Of a DNA stretch of 64,000 nucleotides, positions 9,501-17,735 are shown piece after piece; positions within the stretch are counted from its first letter, which is position 1; each line of letters opens with the position of its first letter. The position numbers were made by a program, and so were the translations under genes. This DNA comes from a virus, in IMG/VR virus record IMGVR_UViG_3300042691_016049, positions 1-64,000 of that record. One strand, 5' to 3'. The notes beneath the pieces were generated by a model, which did no database searches, had not been told where the DNA came from, and saw only the letters and a list, made by a program, of their open reading frames with translations.

Positions 9501-12294
9501 CAAAGACGAGGAAATTCAAAGCCAGCGCGAGCTTGATCGCGCCGTCAACCTCCGCCTTGCCGAGAAATATGGGGTTGATCCCGAAGAAGTAAATGAAGTT
9601 TTAGCGGCATTCGATGTCATCAAAGAAATTGAAGCCAGCGAGAATCGCGAGGCTATCGACAATCTTCTAACCGAGAAAGCCATTGAAACACGCGATGGAC
9701 TCAGGGCTTACGATCCGACTCCGCTTCGCGAAGATCAACGCAGGGTGGTTGAAGCTATGGCCAAGGTCGATCCAGCCGCCTTGGACGCCGAAGAGCGTCA
9801 GCGTTTTATCCGTATTGCCAACAATGTGATCTTTAACAATCAAACCAATGGCGCGGAATACTTTATGTCTGTAGCCAATGGGCAGCAGAATGCCCGCATG
9901 GCCGCACAGGATAGTGACATGGTCGCTCGCAACAAAGCTTGGGTAAATCTTCTTCCTGCCTTTGGATCTATCAAAGCCGAGAAGACCATGAAGGGATGGG
10001 CGCTTGAGCTTCAATCCGTTTCCGACACTTTCCGCAATGCTTTCGGCCTCAAATCCATGGCCAAAATTTACAAGGCCATGGGAATGCTTGATCTCAATTC
10101 AAGTTTTGCACAGGCCAACAATACTGTTGATCAGATTCAGGAAGAGATGGCCGAGTTCCATAATGGCCTTGAAAAGAAATATGGCGCAGTTTCCCGCAAT
10201 CAAGATGGTCTATTGGCAGAGGGTATTGTTGGATTCCTAATTCAACGTGTTCCAAAAAAAGACGAAGCAGACTCTATCGCGCAACGCCGAGATCTAATCA
10301 GGCAAGACATCGCCAACCGCCGTCAGTCTGGAGAGCTTGATCGAATTGCCATGGCAGATCGCATCGAAACGATCCTGAATCAGATCGATGGAACTTCAAC
10401 GCAAGATATTTTGGATAAACTCAAGGAAGCTTATCGCCCTAACTATGATTCATTAATCTGGTACAAGGATACGCTCCTTCCTAAATACAAAGACTTCCTT
10501 AAAAACTTTGATGAGAACTTCAACGATCAGGCCAACAACTACGATAACCCTGATTATCTTCCAATTGCTTTTACTTCTGTTGGGCCTTCGCTTGCCATCA
10601 CTAAAGAAGAAGAACAAGTGTTCTATGATCAGGTCTCTCTCCGCCCGAAACAATCCGCCAACACTATCAAGCGGGTTGATTACGCTACACTTCCAAAAGA
10701 CCGCACCACAGGAACGCCAAAAGAAATTGAATTTAATCTTCGCCGCAACGCATTCAACAGTCTTTCTGACCAGATTAACAAGGCTTATACTTCTGGTGCT
10801 TGGCAGCAAATCGCTTCGTTTATGAAGACTCCTGAGTCCACTCAGGTTTTCGGTGGACAGGCAAACAAAGACTTCTTTGTGGATCGTCTCAATCGTTTGC
10901 GCCTTTCAAGAATGCGGCGTGGGGCCATGAGTCGCGGAGCATTTGAGAAAGCCGCCGATGCGGTAGGCGTGATCTCCCGCAAGCTTGGCACTGGCATTGC
11001 CTTGGGTGGCGTCTACCAATGGATCAAGCAGCCTCCTGATCAGCTTGTTACGGCTTGGGGTAGTGGTGCGCGTGGTGAAGTATTGGCCCGTAACATTGCT
11101 CCATCTAATCAGAAAGCAGCCCGAACCCTACTCAACAAATTCTCAATTGGACGGCGTGGTGACGCTTCTGCTGGTTATAAATATATCAACCAGATGGAGG
11201 GCCATCAAAACCGACTTGAACGCTACTTCTCCGAAAGCAAATGGGAACAGGCCAAAGAACAGGCTGGCAAGATTGCCGATGTTTGGATGTTTGGTCTAAA
11301 GAAATCTGATTTTATTGCGGCCTCCGCAGCTTGGATGACTTACTACGAAACCGAGCTTAACAAGCGGAATATCCAGATCACCGACTGGAACCAAGAAGCT
11401 GAATTGATTGACGGCGATAACGACAGACAGGAAGCCGCAGCCTATGCCGAGCAGATGACTGATATTTATCAGGGATCTTCCGATCCTACTCAGATGGCTG
11501 TGTTTGCCCAAAGCGGAAAGTCTGGAGCCGAGAATCTTCTTAAAGCTATGTTTGTCCCCTTCAACTCGTTTGCCGTTCAGCAACGCATGAGGCTTTATTC
11601 CGATGTCCGAGACGTTTTGAGTGGAGACAAGCGTTCGCGTGGAGGGCTTGCTGGAACAATTGGTGGCCTCATTCTTTTCCATGCTACTAAGCGATATGTC
11701 CTTCCTGTTATTTCTGGATCAGCAATTGGCGTCCTCTATAGCTTGATGGGTGTGGATGTCGAAGAGCTAGACGAGGAGAAGCAGAAGGAGCGGGCCAGCA
11801 AGAACTTCCGCCAGTTTCTTGCTGATGCGAGTTCCAACTTGCTCGTTGGTGGCATGCCGCAAGTTATTGAATCTCAGCTTATTAAGGCTTTCAATTATGC
11901 CGCTTATCTCACTGCCATGCAGCTTGAGGACGAATCAGTAATGGGCGACGATGGAGAACTTATCTCATTTGATAAGTATCAAAAGGAGCGTTCGCCACTC
12001 TATCGTTATCAGACTTATGGTGGAGCCATGAGCCTTGGCATGTTGGAGATTGGTTTTGATCAGGCAAAACAAGTTGCCCTAAATACAAAGATGCTGGCAT
12101 CTCCTGAAGAAATGGAGGCATTTACTCCTGAAGAAAAACGACTTCTTTATTTCTCCGCGCTTTCCGATTGGCTCTATCTCATGCGCCTAAACGACACTGA
12201 CTTTGCGCGTTTGGTGCAGAAGGCCCGCCGCGACATGATCAAATCCGCCGAAGAGCGCGAGAAAGAACTGGCCCGAATCCGCGCTGGGCGCTAG
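3526..12294 (+). CDS. Giant polyvalent virion protein with HExxH metallopeptidase-like domain
   Basis: A single uninterrupted 2922-residue reading frame. A Gly/Ala-rich hydrophobic stretch lies at about residues 165-220 and a long Glu/Gln/Ala-rich region follows. An HEVGH zinc-binding motif is at residues 1218-1222, with a candidate third ligand in LDEFVAQA (E1330). Residues of about 1500-1665 resemble a large polyvalent-protein-associated domain (motifs VGYNPIRSSFF and VVGGSEAIMVG). The C-terminal 500 residues are helical, with a hydrophobic segment near 2715-2745. Polyvalent proteins of this kind are thought to travel in the virion and be ejected with the DNA; the peptidase could cut cell wall or host proteins. 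The start overlaps the upstream stop by one base. Function is inferred from family resemblance. Confidence 0.8.
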   Translation: MALTPIDEEEIIDEPVAEEAKPRFVPIEDDEFFGVGGEEELVSAPEIVEPVEAPKSRFIPISDEEFFGIASTEISTEGPSEGALRQAADLPVQFAIGINNSVKGLTDLFGADNPVSQNLNQNADWYRSLLSASAKQDEEEVGRILQEAENKGMLDQLAAGLEAFTVAPADFVASGLGSLAVFAAGGLAGRAAGLGAKGIQAVQAGLGAGMGAGIAKGEIYQSVKDEMLAQGKTEEEARQVAMDAQSFGGKNLDQILIAAGLGTADAFTGAEKVIGKVLAKGGLAPNASRVGNILKNGIIEAVPEFAQAAQEKFASNLALKREGADVSLTQGIFSQGALEGLVGVGLGAGAGAIEPRTQPATKEEVAAAAAETQDVARQNKDVAPATASLVEGQAEQIVQTQETPEQRVARLQEEATAAAEIPLEERPLEQITQEAQARIAERQGIEQSEVEEPQGTRVEAAAYKAPDGTVFYGPSHLEAMAQARDAGKIDQAEIDAKQETTSRETPEFGYSTEAEGFVSRDQAEAIARESEQLLVEQPATGKLHSNEVALDAFMQPEPVAEEALVVEEAIAEAPITTTRTIADSIRDKDTFIYNGMRGAISVENDVTVFRPFGTQERYEVPVNPNQTIDEIEGIEWARRGQRREGRVEPQPEIASIVESAPIVSQEEVDAEESEFEVPAALVEIEKSQTLNDLADLFDTGESVVSQEGKRETKVSETTEFYRQVRPDQIDQANRLIDNALRIIDALPISEDQKAAMADPFLLLDQDISNYESNPEYQQYKASIRTEVRPAGEAVAIPETEAEVAAGVRELEARSRAEAVRLEREAQARRVAAGQAAFVPAPQIESLSRVIRAEAQPQEFEALVEQGLAEEYNGQQILTQAGFDALPQEQRPRLTPEARKIQIDTGASEAAAEAITKGLRIGVDQVPPNVRMPEGWTLDGDIYIPPAAQAEAGRVARDEESIKEIATQYGVDNRLATSVFNNQIVEVPSGRWSGPSNWVVEQYGDKFYAIPPTTIKNRLAAQGELRRLSMLERAALAGILTEQRLLTETDAKQYIQDASKQGYSADEISAASTAAEATWNERFGGDGNTRQVAGEVSPEVVDVAAEEAERSKRPKVTGGTALPASKLFGMTAREALQYLADQNLGAAQTETEGRPLNLSQQMQRAASILAKLPLRILDADFIKKARGSNRAYRANEGFIRFPATRRGKEYFEAPETLVHEVGHTLTADAIRKYVFDRAFRRASGDQYLKALDNALANPNTPEQIKRLINLYKQTIDELGITQEYFGAGGLAGTDATISQKKAWNRKKPLINKFTGKKIGWYELYGLANLDEFVAQAWSDLEFQDMLKNIKVQNKPSIYERFVRIIRDLFGFDSDTMAAAVIDASYALAELEAPATGGTIEQRIARTTEARGGVAPEQQGVQPMAPVEEYAPRTEEEQKAFDKASSNRVLARNPQLAVAAVRMKNGEITAGQYADLVDAIDPFTAKGADPIPTDGKIKQYIQSNKVGKVGLIDKDGNQRLQSGEQYEFRIDIPTYNESTKAGDTVYAITAHEAVPETSRRVGETFAYIGVAKVTNPTFMTRAISGKGSAVEIAIGKNKFPLATVKGNYEPITELPANINDPNVWTEVGYNPIRSSFFVDVRSKDAVVGGSEAIMVGSRVFVKDAVLEPRPTGVTMGELYAPQEVPQEIPTFSEGSPEAATLSAMAASMAKVDAASEAKGPTTLKISEIASIWMDQGGDARQLQDLITQNTNLTPANARRVANAIERQYDIQQSIASAFIETQTGLSVEALPEGVTLPKEVDPDRPRPIMQRLFDVFMGVRVPPVKITVNEKTALNQQIRLKAAATREAKKAQKETANEVVEIIKAMELRGPVRPKQAQALAKRAAKVIWTSEKSIESFTDYAAKVVENTNYDADLREARDAQKRAKALSKQKKVALSPQREVLDDISKIAVNRIEDPRMFAEMVNYYLSGFKAVLSPDYVVVPDLEMQGYLASVKDEEIQSQRELDRAVNLRLAEKYGVDPEEVNEVLAAFDVIKEIEASENREAIDNLLTEKAIETRDGLRAYDPTPLREDQRRVVEAMAKVDPAALDAEERQRFIRIANNVIFNNQTNGAEYFMSVANGQQNARMAAQDSDMVARNKAWVNLLPAFGSIKAEKTMKGWALELQSVSDTFRNAFGLKSMAKIYKAMGMLDLNSSFAQANNTVDQIQEEMAEFHNGLEKKYGAVSRNQDGLLAEGIVGFLIQRVPKKDEADSIAQRRDLIRQDIANRRQSGELDRIAMADRIETILNQIDGTSTQDILDKLKEAYRPNYDSLIWYKDTLLPKYKDFLKNFDENFNDQANNYDNPDYLPIAFTSVGPSLAITKEEEQVFYDQVSLRPKQSANTIKRVDYATLPKDRTTGTPKEIEFNLRRNAFNSLSDQINKAYTSGAWQQIASFMKTPESTQVFGGQANKDFFVDRLNRLRLSRMRRGAMSRGAFEKAADAVGVISRKLGTGIALGGVYQWIKQPPDQLVTAWGSGARGEVLARNIAPSNQKAARTLLNKFSIGRRGDASAGYKYINQMEGHQNRLERYFSESKWEQAKEQAGKIADVWMFGLKKSDFIAASAAWMTYYETELNKRNIQITDWNQEAELIDGDNDRQEAAAYAEQMTDIYQGSSDPTQMAVFAQSGKSGAENLLKAMFVPFNSFAVQQRMRLYSDVRDVLSGDKRSRGGLAGTIGGLILFHATKRYVLPVISGSAIGVLYSLMGVDVEELDEEKQKERASKNFRQFLADASSNLLVGGMPQVIESQLIKAFNYAAYLTAMQLEDESVMGDDGELISFDKYQKERSPLYRYQTYGGAMSLGMLEIGFDQAKQVALNTKMLASPEEMEAFTPEEKRLLYFSALSDWLYLMRLNDTDFARLVQKARRDMIKSAEEREKELARIRAGR

Positions 12295-12935
12295 ATCAAT
12301 CCGCGCTTCTTGGCCTCGTCCAATTCTTCCTGCATCCATTGCTGGGCATACCAGACTTCGGCGTCCCAAGGTAGTGGTCTCATGCGGTCAACCCCGAAAG
12401 ATAGCCTTCCGTAGTTGTTGGGGCTGTTCTCTTCCAGTTTAACAAACTTGTCCTCTGGCAGCATGTCCTTGTCATGTGGTAGGAATAGATAGCCGCGCAA
12501 GAAATCCAGAATGAAACTATGGCGGATAAGGAAGGTTGATTGGGCGCAACTCATCCAAGGTGCAGCGTCCATCTTTGCCCCGAATACCATGCCCTTGTCA
12601 CCGAGATCCTGATACAGGCGTTCTGGAACAGAACCGAACCACAAGCAATCAGCTTCTTTATAAATGAAATCTCTTCCGCAGTTGTAGGCAATCATGGCCA
12701 AGGCACAGATCGACGCCGACCATCCGCATAGTCCCTCGCGACCCTCTTTAATAAGGTCTCCGACATGCCCTGCATTGTGATTACAGAGGATGTGATTGAT
12801 TGCTGGAACATTCCTGACAGTTGAGATGATATGGTAATCGTGGGTATATCTTTCGGTGTTCTCCCGCCAGATATCATAAAAAGACCGATCCCAATCAGAT
12901 CGGTAGTGGTAGCCAGAACCAACAACGTAACTCAT
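12291..12935 (-). CDS. Hypothetical protein of the modification cassette
   Basis: A 214-residue protein I do not recognise. It contains many aromatic residues and several Cys (for example LCNHN and GLCGWSAS), and ends with a charged helix. The start ATG at 12935 shares four bases with the stop of the upstream methyltransferase gene (ATGA), which decides the start over an upstream in-frame TTG at 13019. The 3' end meets the giant plus-strand gene tail to tail, overlapping by 4 bp. The company of methyltransferases and a GT9-like protein suggests a glycan or surface modification pathway, but nothing in the sequence proves it. Confidence 0.65.
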   Translation of the reverse strand: MSYVVGSGYHYRSDWDRSFYDIWRENTERYTHDYHIISTVRNVPAINHILCNHNAGHVGDLIKEGREGLCGWSASICALAMIAYNCGRDFIYKEADCLWFGSVPERLYQDLGDKGMVFGAKMDAAPWMSCAQSTFLIRHSFILDFLRGYLFLPHDKDMLPEDKFVKLEENSPNNYGRLSFGVDRMRPLPWDAEVWYAQQWMQEELDEAKKRGLI

Positions 12936-13498
12936 CTTTTGCGGTAGATAGATAGGGTGGGCTTTATCCAACGCGCCGTAGCAATAGATCTCAAATCCCG
13001 TGAGAACTCTTCCATCCATTGATATCCCCAGAACTCAAAGATATCATTCCAATAGGATTGCGGCTGGCAATTAACATGATGGTGGCCCCCGTCACTCCAT
13101 TGCGGTTCAGAGTAGGTCATGGCCACGATACTGGCAGAATTGAAGGTAGCCATGTAGTTGCTCACATACCTCTGTTCAACGTGTTCAACAAATTCACAAG
13201 ACCAAGCAAGATCAAATGATCTATTGGGCCTATATGGGCCTTGGGTATAATCATGGATCATTATCCTGTCCTTGATCGGGCTATTTTCCAAAGCCTTGGT
13301 TGATCCCTCAATTCCGATTACATCCTTAACCCCACCTTCTCTAAACCACTTCATTGAGTGGGCCTCTCCACATCCTATATCGATCAGGCTTTTGGGATTG
13401 AAAGTATCAATCAGTTTTTGCCACACAATTGGATCATAGGTATCAGGATCTCCTCCCTGAACAAAACCTCCGAGATGTCCGTCTTGTACGAGAATCAT
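12932..13498 (-). CDS. Class I SAM-dependent methyltransferase
   Basis: A 188-residue protein with the Rossmann-type SAM motif I LIDIGCGEAHS (about residues 38-48), an acidic residue after beta-2 (GIEGS, about 62-66) and a later motif FDLAWSCEFVEHVE (about 95-108), as in the methyltransferase-11/23 families. The substrate is unknown. It overlaps both neighbours by four bases (ATGA), so it belongs to one tightly coupled leftward operon with a second methyltransferase and a GT9-like gene. Confidence 0.85.
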   Translation of the reverse strand: MILVQDGHLGGFVQGGDPDTYDPIVWQKLIDTFNPKSLIDIGCGEAHSMKWFREGGVKDVIGIEGSTKALENSPIKDRIMIHDYTQGPYRPNRSFDLAWSCEFVEHVEQRYVSNYMATFNSASIVAMTYSEPQWSDGGHHHVNCQPQSYWNDIFEFWGYQWMEEFSRDLRSIATARWIKPTLSIYRKR

Positions 13499-14004
13499 TT
13501 AATTGCCTCCATAATAATAGTTTCAATCTTGTTGTTGTGATCTCCGATAACTTTGCCATGACCCTCCAGTTCGCTGAAGTCGCAGCCATATATCTTGTCA
13601 GGGTCAAACCCCGCAGCAAACAAACAGGCATCAAGGATTGATTCGTTCCACGCTGAGAGATGGCCATGATCCAGCAAGATAGAACGGACTGCCCCACGCT
13701 TTGTTCCGTCTCCGAATCCAGATTGTCCGTGCCATTTGAGGTAGGCTCCGTCTGCCAGATCGTAGATCTTAGACGCGCTAGGAACCGCCACTCGCAATAT
13801 TCCCTCTGGTTTCAAGACTCGCAGGGCTTCCGCAAAAAACCGCACAGCATCAGGTGTTGTGGTGTGTTCGACGCAGTGTTCGATAAAAATAAAATCAATT
13901 GAATTGCCATCATAAGGAAGTGGTTTGGTTATATCCAAATCCATATCGTGATTCTCCCAACCATCCAGAATGTTTCCTCCGCAGCCTAAATTTAGTTTTC
14001 TCAT
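13495..14004 (-). CDS. SAM-dependent methyltransferase, type 11-like
   Basis: A 169-residue protein starting directly with KLNLGCGG, the SAM-binding motif I seen in short methyltransferases of sugar and surface-polysaccharide clusters. IFIEHCVEH (about residues 39-47) and LRVLKPEGILRVAVP (about 61-75) are the later family motifs. It overlaps the following gene by four bases and abuts the GT9-like gene upstream. Phage homologues in glycan cassettes may methylate sugars, which is inference here. Confidence 0.85.
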   Translation of the reverse strand: MRKLNLGCGGNILDGWENHDMDLDITKPLPYDGNSIDFIFIEHCVEHTTTPDAVRFFAEALRVLKPEGILRVAVPSASKIYDLADGAYLKWHGQSGFGDGTKRGAVRSILLDHGHLSAWNESILDACLFAAGFDPDKIYGCDFSELEGHGKVIGDHNNKIETIIMEAIK

Positions 14005-15314
14005 GTCAGTAGCATTTTAAATATTCTTTCATTCCATTTTGAGGCTGGACGATCCATGGAATCTGTCCAGCTTGATGGGTGGTCTTCATGGTAAAGAATT
14101 TTTTCATTCGGGATTTCGGCAGGATAGCGGTCTTCGATCAGGTTGTCCATCGTGGAAACCCAACCGAATTGTCGCCTAATCCAAGCGGCTACAGCCAAAT
14201 CAAACCAAGGAGAAGCCACGGCACAGTCAGGGAAATTATAGATTCGGTCTGCCAACCAGTCCCAACGAAAGGCGAATAGCTCCCTGCCTATGTGGGCGGG
14301 ATCTCGCCTCACCCCGACAGCCCCGAACCTACGGCAATGTTCGACTACCTTATGGAGGTTGATGATTTGAACATCGTCATTAGTCCAGACAATGATGTCC
14401 CGATGTCTGGTGAACTTCAAAGCCTTGGCCAGCATCTCCTTCAACATAGGTAGCGGACGCCGATCCCCGATATTATTGGCAGTCCGATGAATATTCTCTG
14501 CTGTGAGCATATGGTCGAAGTGGGATTTTTGGTTCTTAAAAGCCTCTCTGTGGCGTTTTTCCTGCCCGAATCGATCCACAATCGCCCAGACTTCGCCTAT
14601 TGGAACCAGTGTTTTCTCAACCTCGTCACAGATCTGATCCACGTTGTAGTCATGATATCGGAAGGTGGAGGTAGCGGTAACTGGAGGTGGACTGCCCCGC
14701 CATCCGTCATTAATTAAGGCAATCGTTGGACACTTGGCGGCATTAGCCAACCACAGGTGAAGGGTATCGATAGTGACCAGACAGGAGGCCGCATCTAAAA
14801 CACCTAATAAATCAAATGGCTTTTCTGCTTGGATGGTGGACAGGTCTACGATCTTGTATTTGGGGAATCTTGCTTTGAGTCCGCGAATCAAATGCGCCCC
14901 GTGCAAGAGCGGAGAGCTTATCCCATGGGTGGCCACGGCAATGAATGGGCCGTCAGGAATTAACCTCGCTTCTCTCTGGAAATCACGCCGATCAAAGACA
15001 TAGGGATGTTTGCGCCACTGATCCCGAAATCCTCCCAAACGATAGCTTTCTAAGGCATAATTCTTTTCCTGTTTGGTTTCTTTGGGATGCATGAAGACCT
15101 GTGCAACCCGCAGATCTGGCAATCCTTGGCAAAGCCCGATGCAATGCTGTAACTCTACAGGGTCTCCGCTATACTTCTTAGTCTGGCAGTAGCTTGTCCC
15201 ATCAAAGATCGAAGAGTATTTCTCCGATGTTACAAAGGTAGTTCCCTTGTTGGCATAAGCCACGGGCAAGAGATTAATATGGTCTCCGAGTCTTCCAAGA
15301 TTCAGGATGGTCAT
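14001..15314 (-). CDS. GT9-like glycosyltransferase with C-terminal extra domain
   Basis: A 437-residue protein in two parts. The first about 240 residues begin with LGRLGDHINLLP and contain CLVTIDTLHLWLANAAKCPTI, resembling the nucleotide-binding half of heptosyltransferase (GT9) enzymes. The remaining 190 residues contain the acidic motif WTNDDV and look like a second, separate domain. It overlaps the primase stop and the next methyltransferase start by four bases each. A sugar-transfer role is likely; the acceptor is unknown. Confidence 0.65.
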   Translation of the reverse strand: MTILNLGRLGDHINLLPVAYANKGTTFVTSEKYSSIFDGTSYCQTKKYSGDPVELQHCIGLCQGLPDLRVAQVFMHPKETKQEKNYALESYRLGGFRDQWRKHPYVFDRRDFQREARLIPDGPFIAVATHGISSPLLHGAHLIRGLKARFPKYKIVDLSTIQAEKPFDLLGVLDAASCLVTIDTLHLWLANAAKCPTIALINDGWRGSPPPVTATSTFRYHDYNVDQICDEVEKTLVPIGEVWAIVDRFGQEKRHREAFKNQKSHFDHMLTAENIHRTANNIGDRRPLPMLKEMLAKALKFTRHRDIIVWTNDDVQIINLHKVVEHCRRFGAVGVRRDPAHIGRELFAFRWDWLADRIYNFPDCAVASPWFDLAVAAWIRRQFGWVSTMDNLIEDRYPAEIPNEKILYHEDHPSSWTDSMDRPASKWNERIFKMLLT

Positions 15315-16891
15315 AGCTTTTTAAGCGTATCCAGAAGGGGCAACAGGTCAACCATGGAGGTGCGGCGTTTGATCTCGGTTTCCAACATGGACTTGTATAT
15401 ACTATGTATATCCAGACCAGCTATATCCTCACAGGATATGCCGCTAACCGCCGCTTCAACTGACCCATCCAACTGTGAAATGACTTTTGCTATGGACGAT
15501 AGATTACCCGCCTTATAGTCCGAGTCCATGATGGTTTTGATGTCTTCGTCCGACAACAAATTCCAATTATAATTTGATGCGATGTCCTTACCGCACAATA
15601 AAAGATGGGCTACCAATTGTTTCCAAGCCTCGCCCTTCTGTTCTCCGTAGCGGGTTTCGGTGGGCAGGGCTATGTGTCCTCCTCCCATTGCCGCCTGTTT
15701 CTTTAACTGGGAAGGCTTGATGCCGAGCAGCTTCGCACACCGATTGGCCAATTCGTCCCGCTCAATCCCATCTTCCAAGACAGACAGGGCTTGCCCGACC
15801 TTACCCATTGCAATCTGTTTATCCTCAATTGAATTTTTATCCAGTGATTCTGCCAATGCTTCTGGGTAGATCTTGGCATTTGAGATCAGACTCGCAATGT
15901 CTCCGCCCGAAACCAAGAAGGAATCGGGATCTCCATCTGCCAGCATAACAGCCCTAACCCTGACACCAAGGCTTGCCAGCCCCGCAAATGCCTTAAATGA
16001 CGCCTCTCGCCCCGCTTTATCCCCGTCGAACACCAAGACAGCCTCTTTGCACAGGCGACGAATGATGGCCCCATGAGTGGCGGTAAATCCCGTTCCAAGT
16101 GGAGCAACGGCATTGGTAATACCGCTCAAGTGGCATCTGATAGCATCAATCTGCCCCTCAACAATGATCACTTGCCCCGAATCGATGATGGATCGTTTGG
16201 CTTTGTCCAGTCCGTAGAGAAGCTTTCCTTTGTGAAATAGCGGGGATTCGGGGGAGTTAAGATACTTGGCAGGATGGTTATCAATGGTGCGTCCGCTGAA
16301 TCCAACCAGAGTCCCCGCCTCATCCGCTATCCCGAACATAATACGATTGGAAAAACGCAGCGTCCCATTATCGTAGGTTAACCCCGACAGGGTATGATGA
16401 TTGGCACTACCAGACAGGGCATAGCTCTTTGGCGCGAATCCGATCTTCCATTCCTCGCAGATCTCTTTATTGAATCCACGTTCCTTGAGAATCTTTCGAG
16501 CTTCAGCCCCTTCCTTAGTTAAAAGCAAACTGAAAAATTGTTGGTTAGCCTTATAGACAACAGATACCAAGCCCCTTCGTAGCTTATCGGCCTCACTCTC
16601 CTGTTCCTCTATGGCTATCCCCGCTTTGGCTCCAAGTTTGCGGACAGCTTCGGGGAAGTTGATCTTGTCCATTTCCATGACAAAGCGGAAGACCGACCCT
16701 CCAGCCCCGCATCCAAAACATTTATAGTTTCCCTTGTCATCATTGATAAAGAATGATGGAGTCTTCTCCCGATGGAATGGACAGAGCGCAACGAATCGTC
16801 CGCCCCTCTTTTTTACAGGGAAGTAATCCCCTGCTACTTCAGAGAGACGGACGTTTGCCGCTATCGAAGCAATGGTCGTTTCAGAGATCAA
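15311..16891 (-). CDS. dnaG: DnaG-type DNA primase
   Basis: Synthesises RNA primers for lagging-strand replication. The N-terminal CHC2 zinc-binding domain shows C37, H40, C58 and C61 (CPFHREK and CFGCG). The TOPRIM catalytic core shows VEGQIDA (E245) and FDGDKAGRE (D289, D291). At 526 residues it is a little shorter than E. coli DnaG, with a shortened C-terminal part. The start is TTG, sharing four bases (TTGA) with the stop of the small upstream gene, so translation is probably coupled. The replicative helicase lies 20 kb away at 37011. Confidence 0.95.
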   Translation of the reverse strand: MISETTIASIAANVRLSEVAGDYFPVKKRGGRFVALCPFHREKTPSFFINDDKGNYKCFGCGAGGSVFRFVMEMDKINFPEAVRKLGAKAGIAIEEQESEADKLRRGLVSVVYKANQQFFSLLLTKEGAEARKILKERGFNKEICEEWKIGFAPKSYALSGSANHHTLSGLTYDNGTLRFSNRIMFGIADEAGTLVGFSGRTIDNHPAKYLNSPESPLFHKGKLLYGLDKAKRSIIDSGQVIIVEGQIDAIRCHLSGITNAVAPLGTGFTATHGAIIRRLCKEAVLVFDGDKAGREASFKAFAGLASLGVRVRAVMLADGDPDSFLVSGGDIASLISNAKIYPEALAESLDKNSIEDKQIAMGKVGQALSVLEDGIERDELANRCAKLLGIKPSQLKKQAAMGGGHIALPTETRYGEQKGEAWKQLVAHLLLCGKDIASNYNWNLLSDEDIKTIMDSDYKAGNLSSIAKVISQLDGSVEAAVSGISCEDIAGLDIHSIYKSMLETEIKRRTSMVDLLPLLDTLKKL

Positions 16892-17049
16892 AAACTAAGC
16901 GGATTAGGATTTGATGGCATCTCCTCAACGCGAGGCAAGACATAGATCTTGTCCTGCTTTGGTTTGCGCGATGGTGCTTCGATGGCGGTTACCACACACA
17001 AAAATGCGGAAACAGCCACAATGGTTGCCAAGAATGCGTAAGGTTTCAT
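16888..17049 (-). CDS. 53-residue protein with N-terminal membrane segment
   Basis: A short gene starting at ATG 17049 and ending at TGA 16890-16888. Residues 4-22 form a hydrophobic segment after MKPY, like a signal peptide or membrane anchor, followed by a basic, proline-rich tail. It overlaps the gene before it (ATGA) and the primase after it (TTGA), which supports it being translated. Function unknown. Confidence 0.7.
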   Translation of the reverse strand: MKPYAFLATIVAVSAFLCVVTAIEAPSRKPKQDKIYVLPRVEEMPSNPNPLSF

Positions 17050-17165
17050 TTCTTTTTATATTTTCTGGTTTCTTGAATGTTGTTTATTATCAGGGTTGAG
17101 AATGCCCATGTTGTAATGAACACGAACGTTCCGATTACTGAATAAGATAGGATTAGACCAAACAT
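17046..17165 (-). CDS. 39-residue single-span membrane protein
   Basis: ATG at 17165 is preceded by a perfect AGGAGG ribosome binding site four bases upstream. Residues 3-26 form one hydrophobic span, followed by a lysine-rich end (RKYKKK). The stop overlaps the next start by four bases. Function unknown; size and shape fit small phage membrane proteins that affect the host envelope. Confidence 0.7.
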   Translation of the reverse strand: MFGLILSYSVIGTFVFITTWAFSTLIINNIQETRKYKKK

Positions 17166-17398
17166 AGATCCTCCTGATCGTAGAGTTCTCCCAAGTCGCG
17201 GTAATGTTCCAAGATCTTCCCCATCAAATCATTGGAGACAATGTCTTCAATATCGATGAAGTATTTTCGCTCCAGTTTCTTTACTTCGGTCACACTCATG
17301 GTTAGCTCAATATTACTTGAGTCGTTCCAGATTGTGACCCTCCCCCTGCAACGTCTTTCGGCGTTGAGACCAGCTTTAGTTATGTGACGATGTATCAT
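17153..17398 (-). CDS. Hypothetical protein, 81 residues
   Basis: A charged, mainly helical protein with no recognised motif. The start shares four bases with the upstream stop (ATGA), and its 3' end overlaps the next small gene by 13 nt, where that gene's AGGAGG site lies. Function unknown. Confidence 0.65.
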   Translation of the reverse strand: MIHRHITKAGLNAERRCRGRVTIWNDSSNIELTMSVTEVKKLERKYFIDIEDIVSNDLMGKILEHYRDLGELYDQEDLCLV

Positions 17399-17733
17399 GG
17401 TTTTGCTTTTGATTTCAGTGCTTGATTGATTTCAAACTTAATGCGCCTCAAGTCTTTTGAGGTTAGATTGAATATTGTTGTTTCTGGGCCGCACGGAGGG
17501 CTAAACGTCAGGAAAAAATCATCTTTCAGATTTTCATCAATACCGACATCTACGGCGAATGGCTGAATTTCTTTGAGTCTTTGGGCGCATTTGGCAGCTT
17601 CAACAATCACTATCGATTGCTCTGACATAACCCAATCTTTTATTTGATCATCCCACAAAACCAATACTTCAATTGTGCTGATTGTCTTGGGTGTTTTTAT
17701 TTCAAACGGAACATATTTATGTTTCTGTTTCAT
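17395..17733 (-). CDS. Hypothetical protein, 112 residues
   Basis: Unrecognised mixed alpha/beta protein. ATG at 17733 is preferred because the in-frame TTG at 17742 lies inside the previous gene; there is no clear ribosome binding site. The C-terminus is basic (ALKSKAKP). It sits in the leftward chain of small overlapping genes. Confidence 0.6.
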   Translation of the reverse strand: MKQKHKYVPFEIKTPKTISTIEVLVLWDDQIKDWVMSEQSIVIVEAAKCAQRLKEIQPFAVDVGIDENLKDDFFLTFSPPCGPETTIFNLTSKDLRRIKFEINQALKSKAKP

Positions 17734-17735
17734 GG

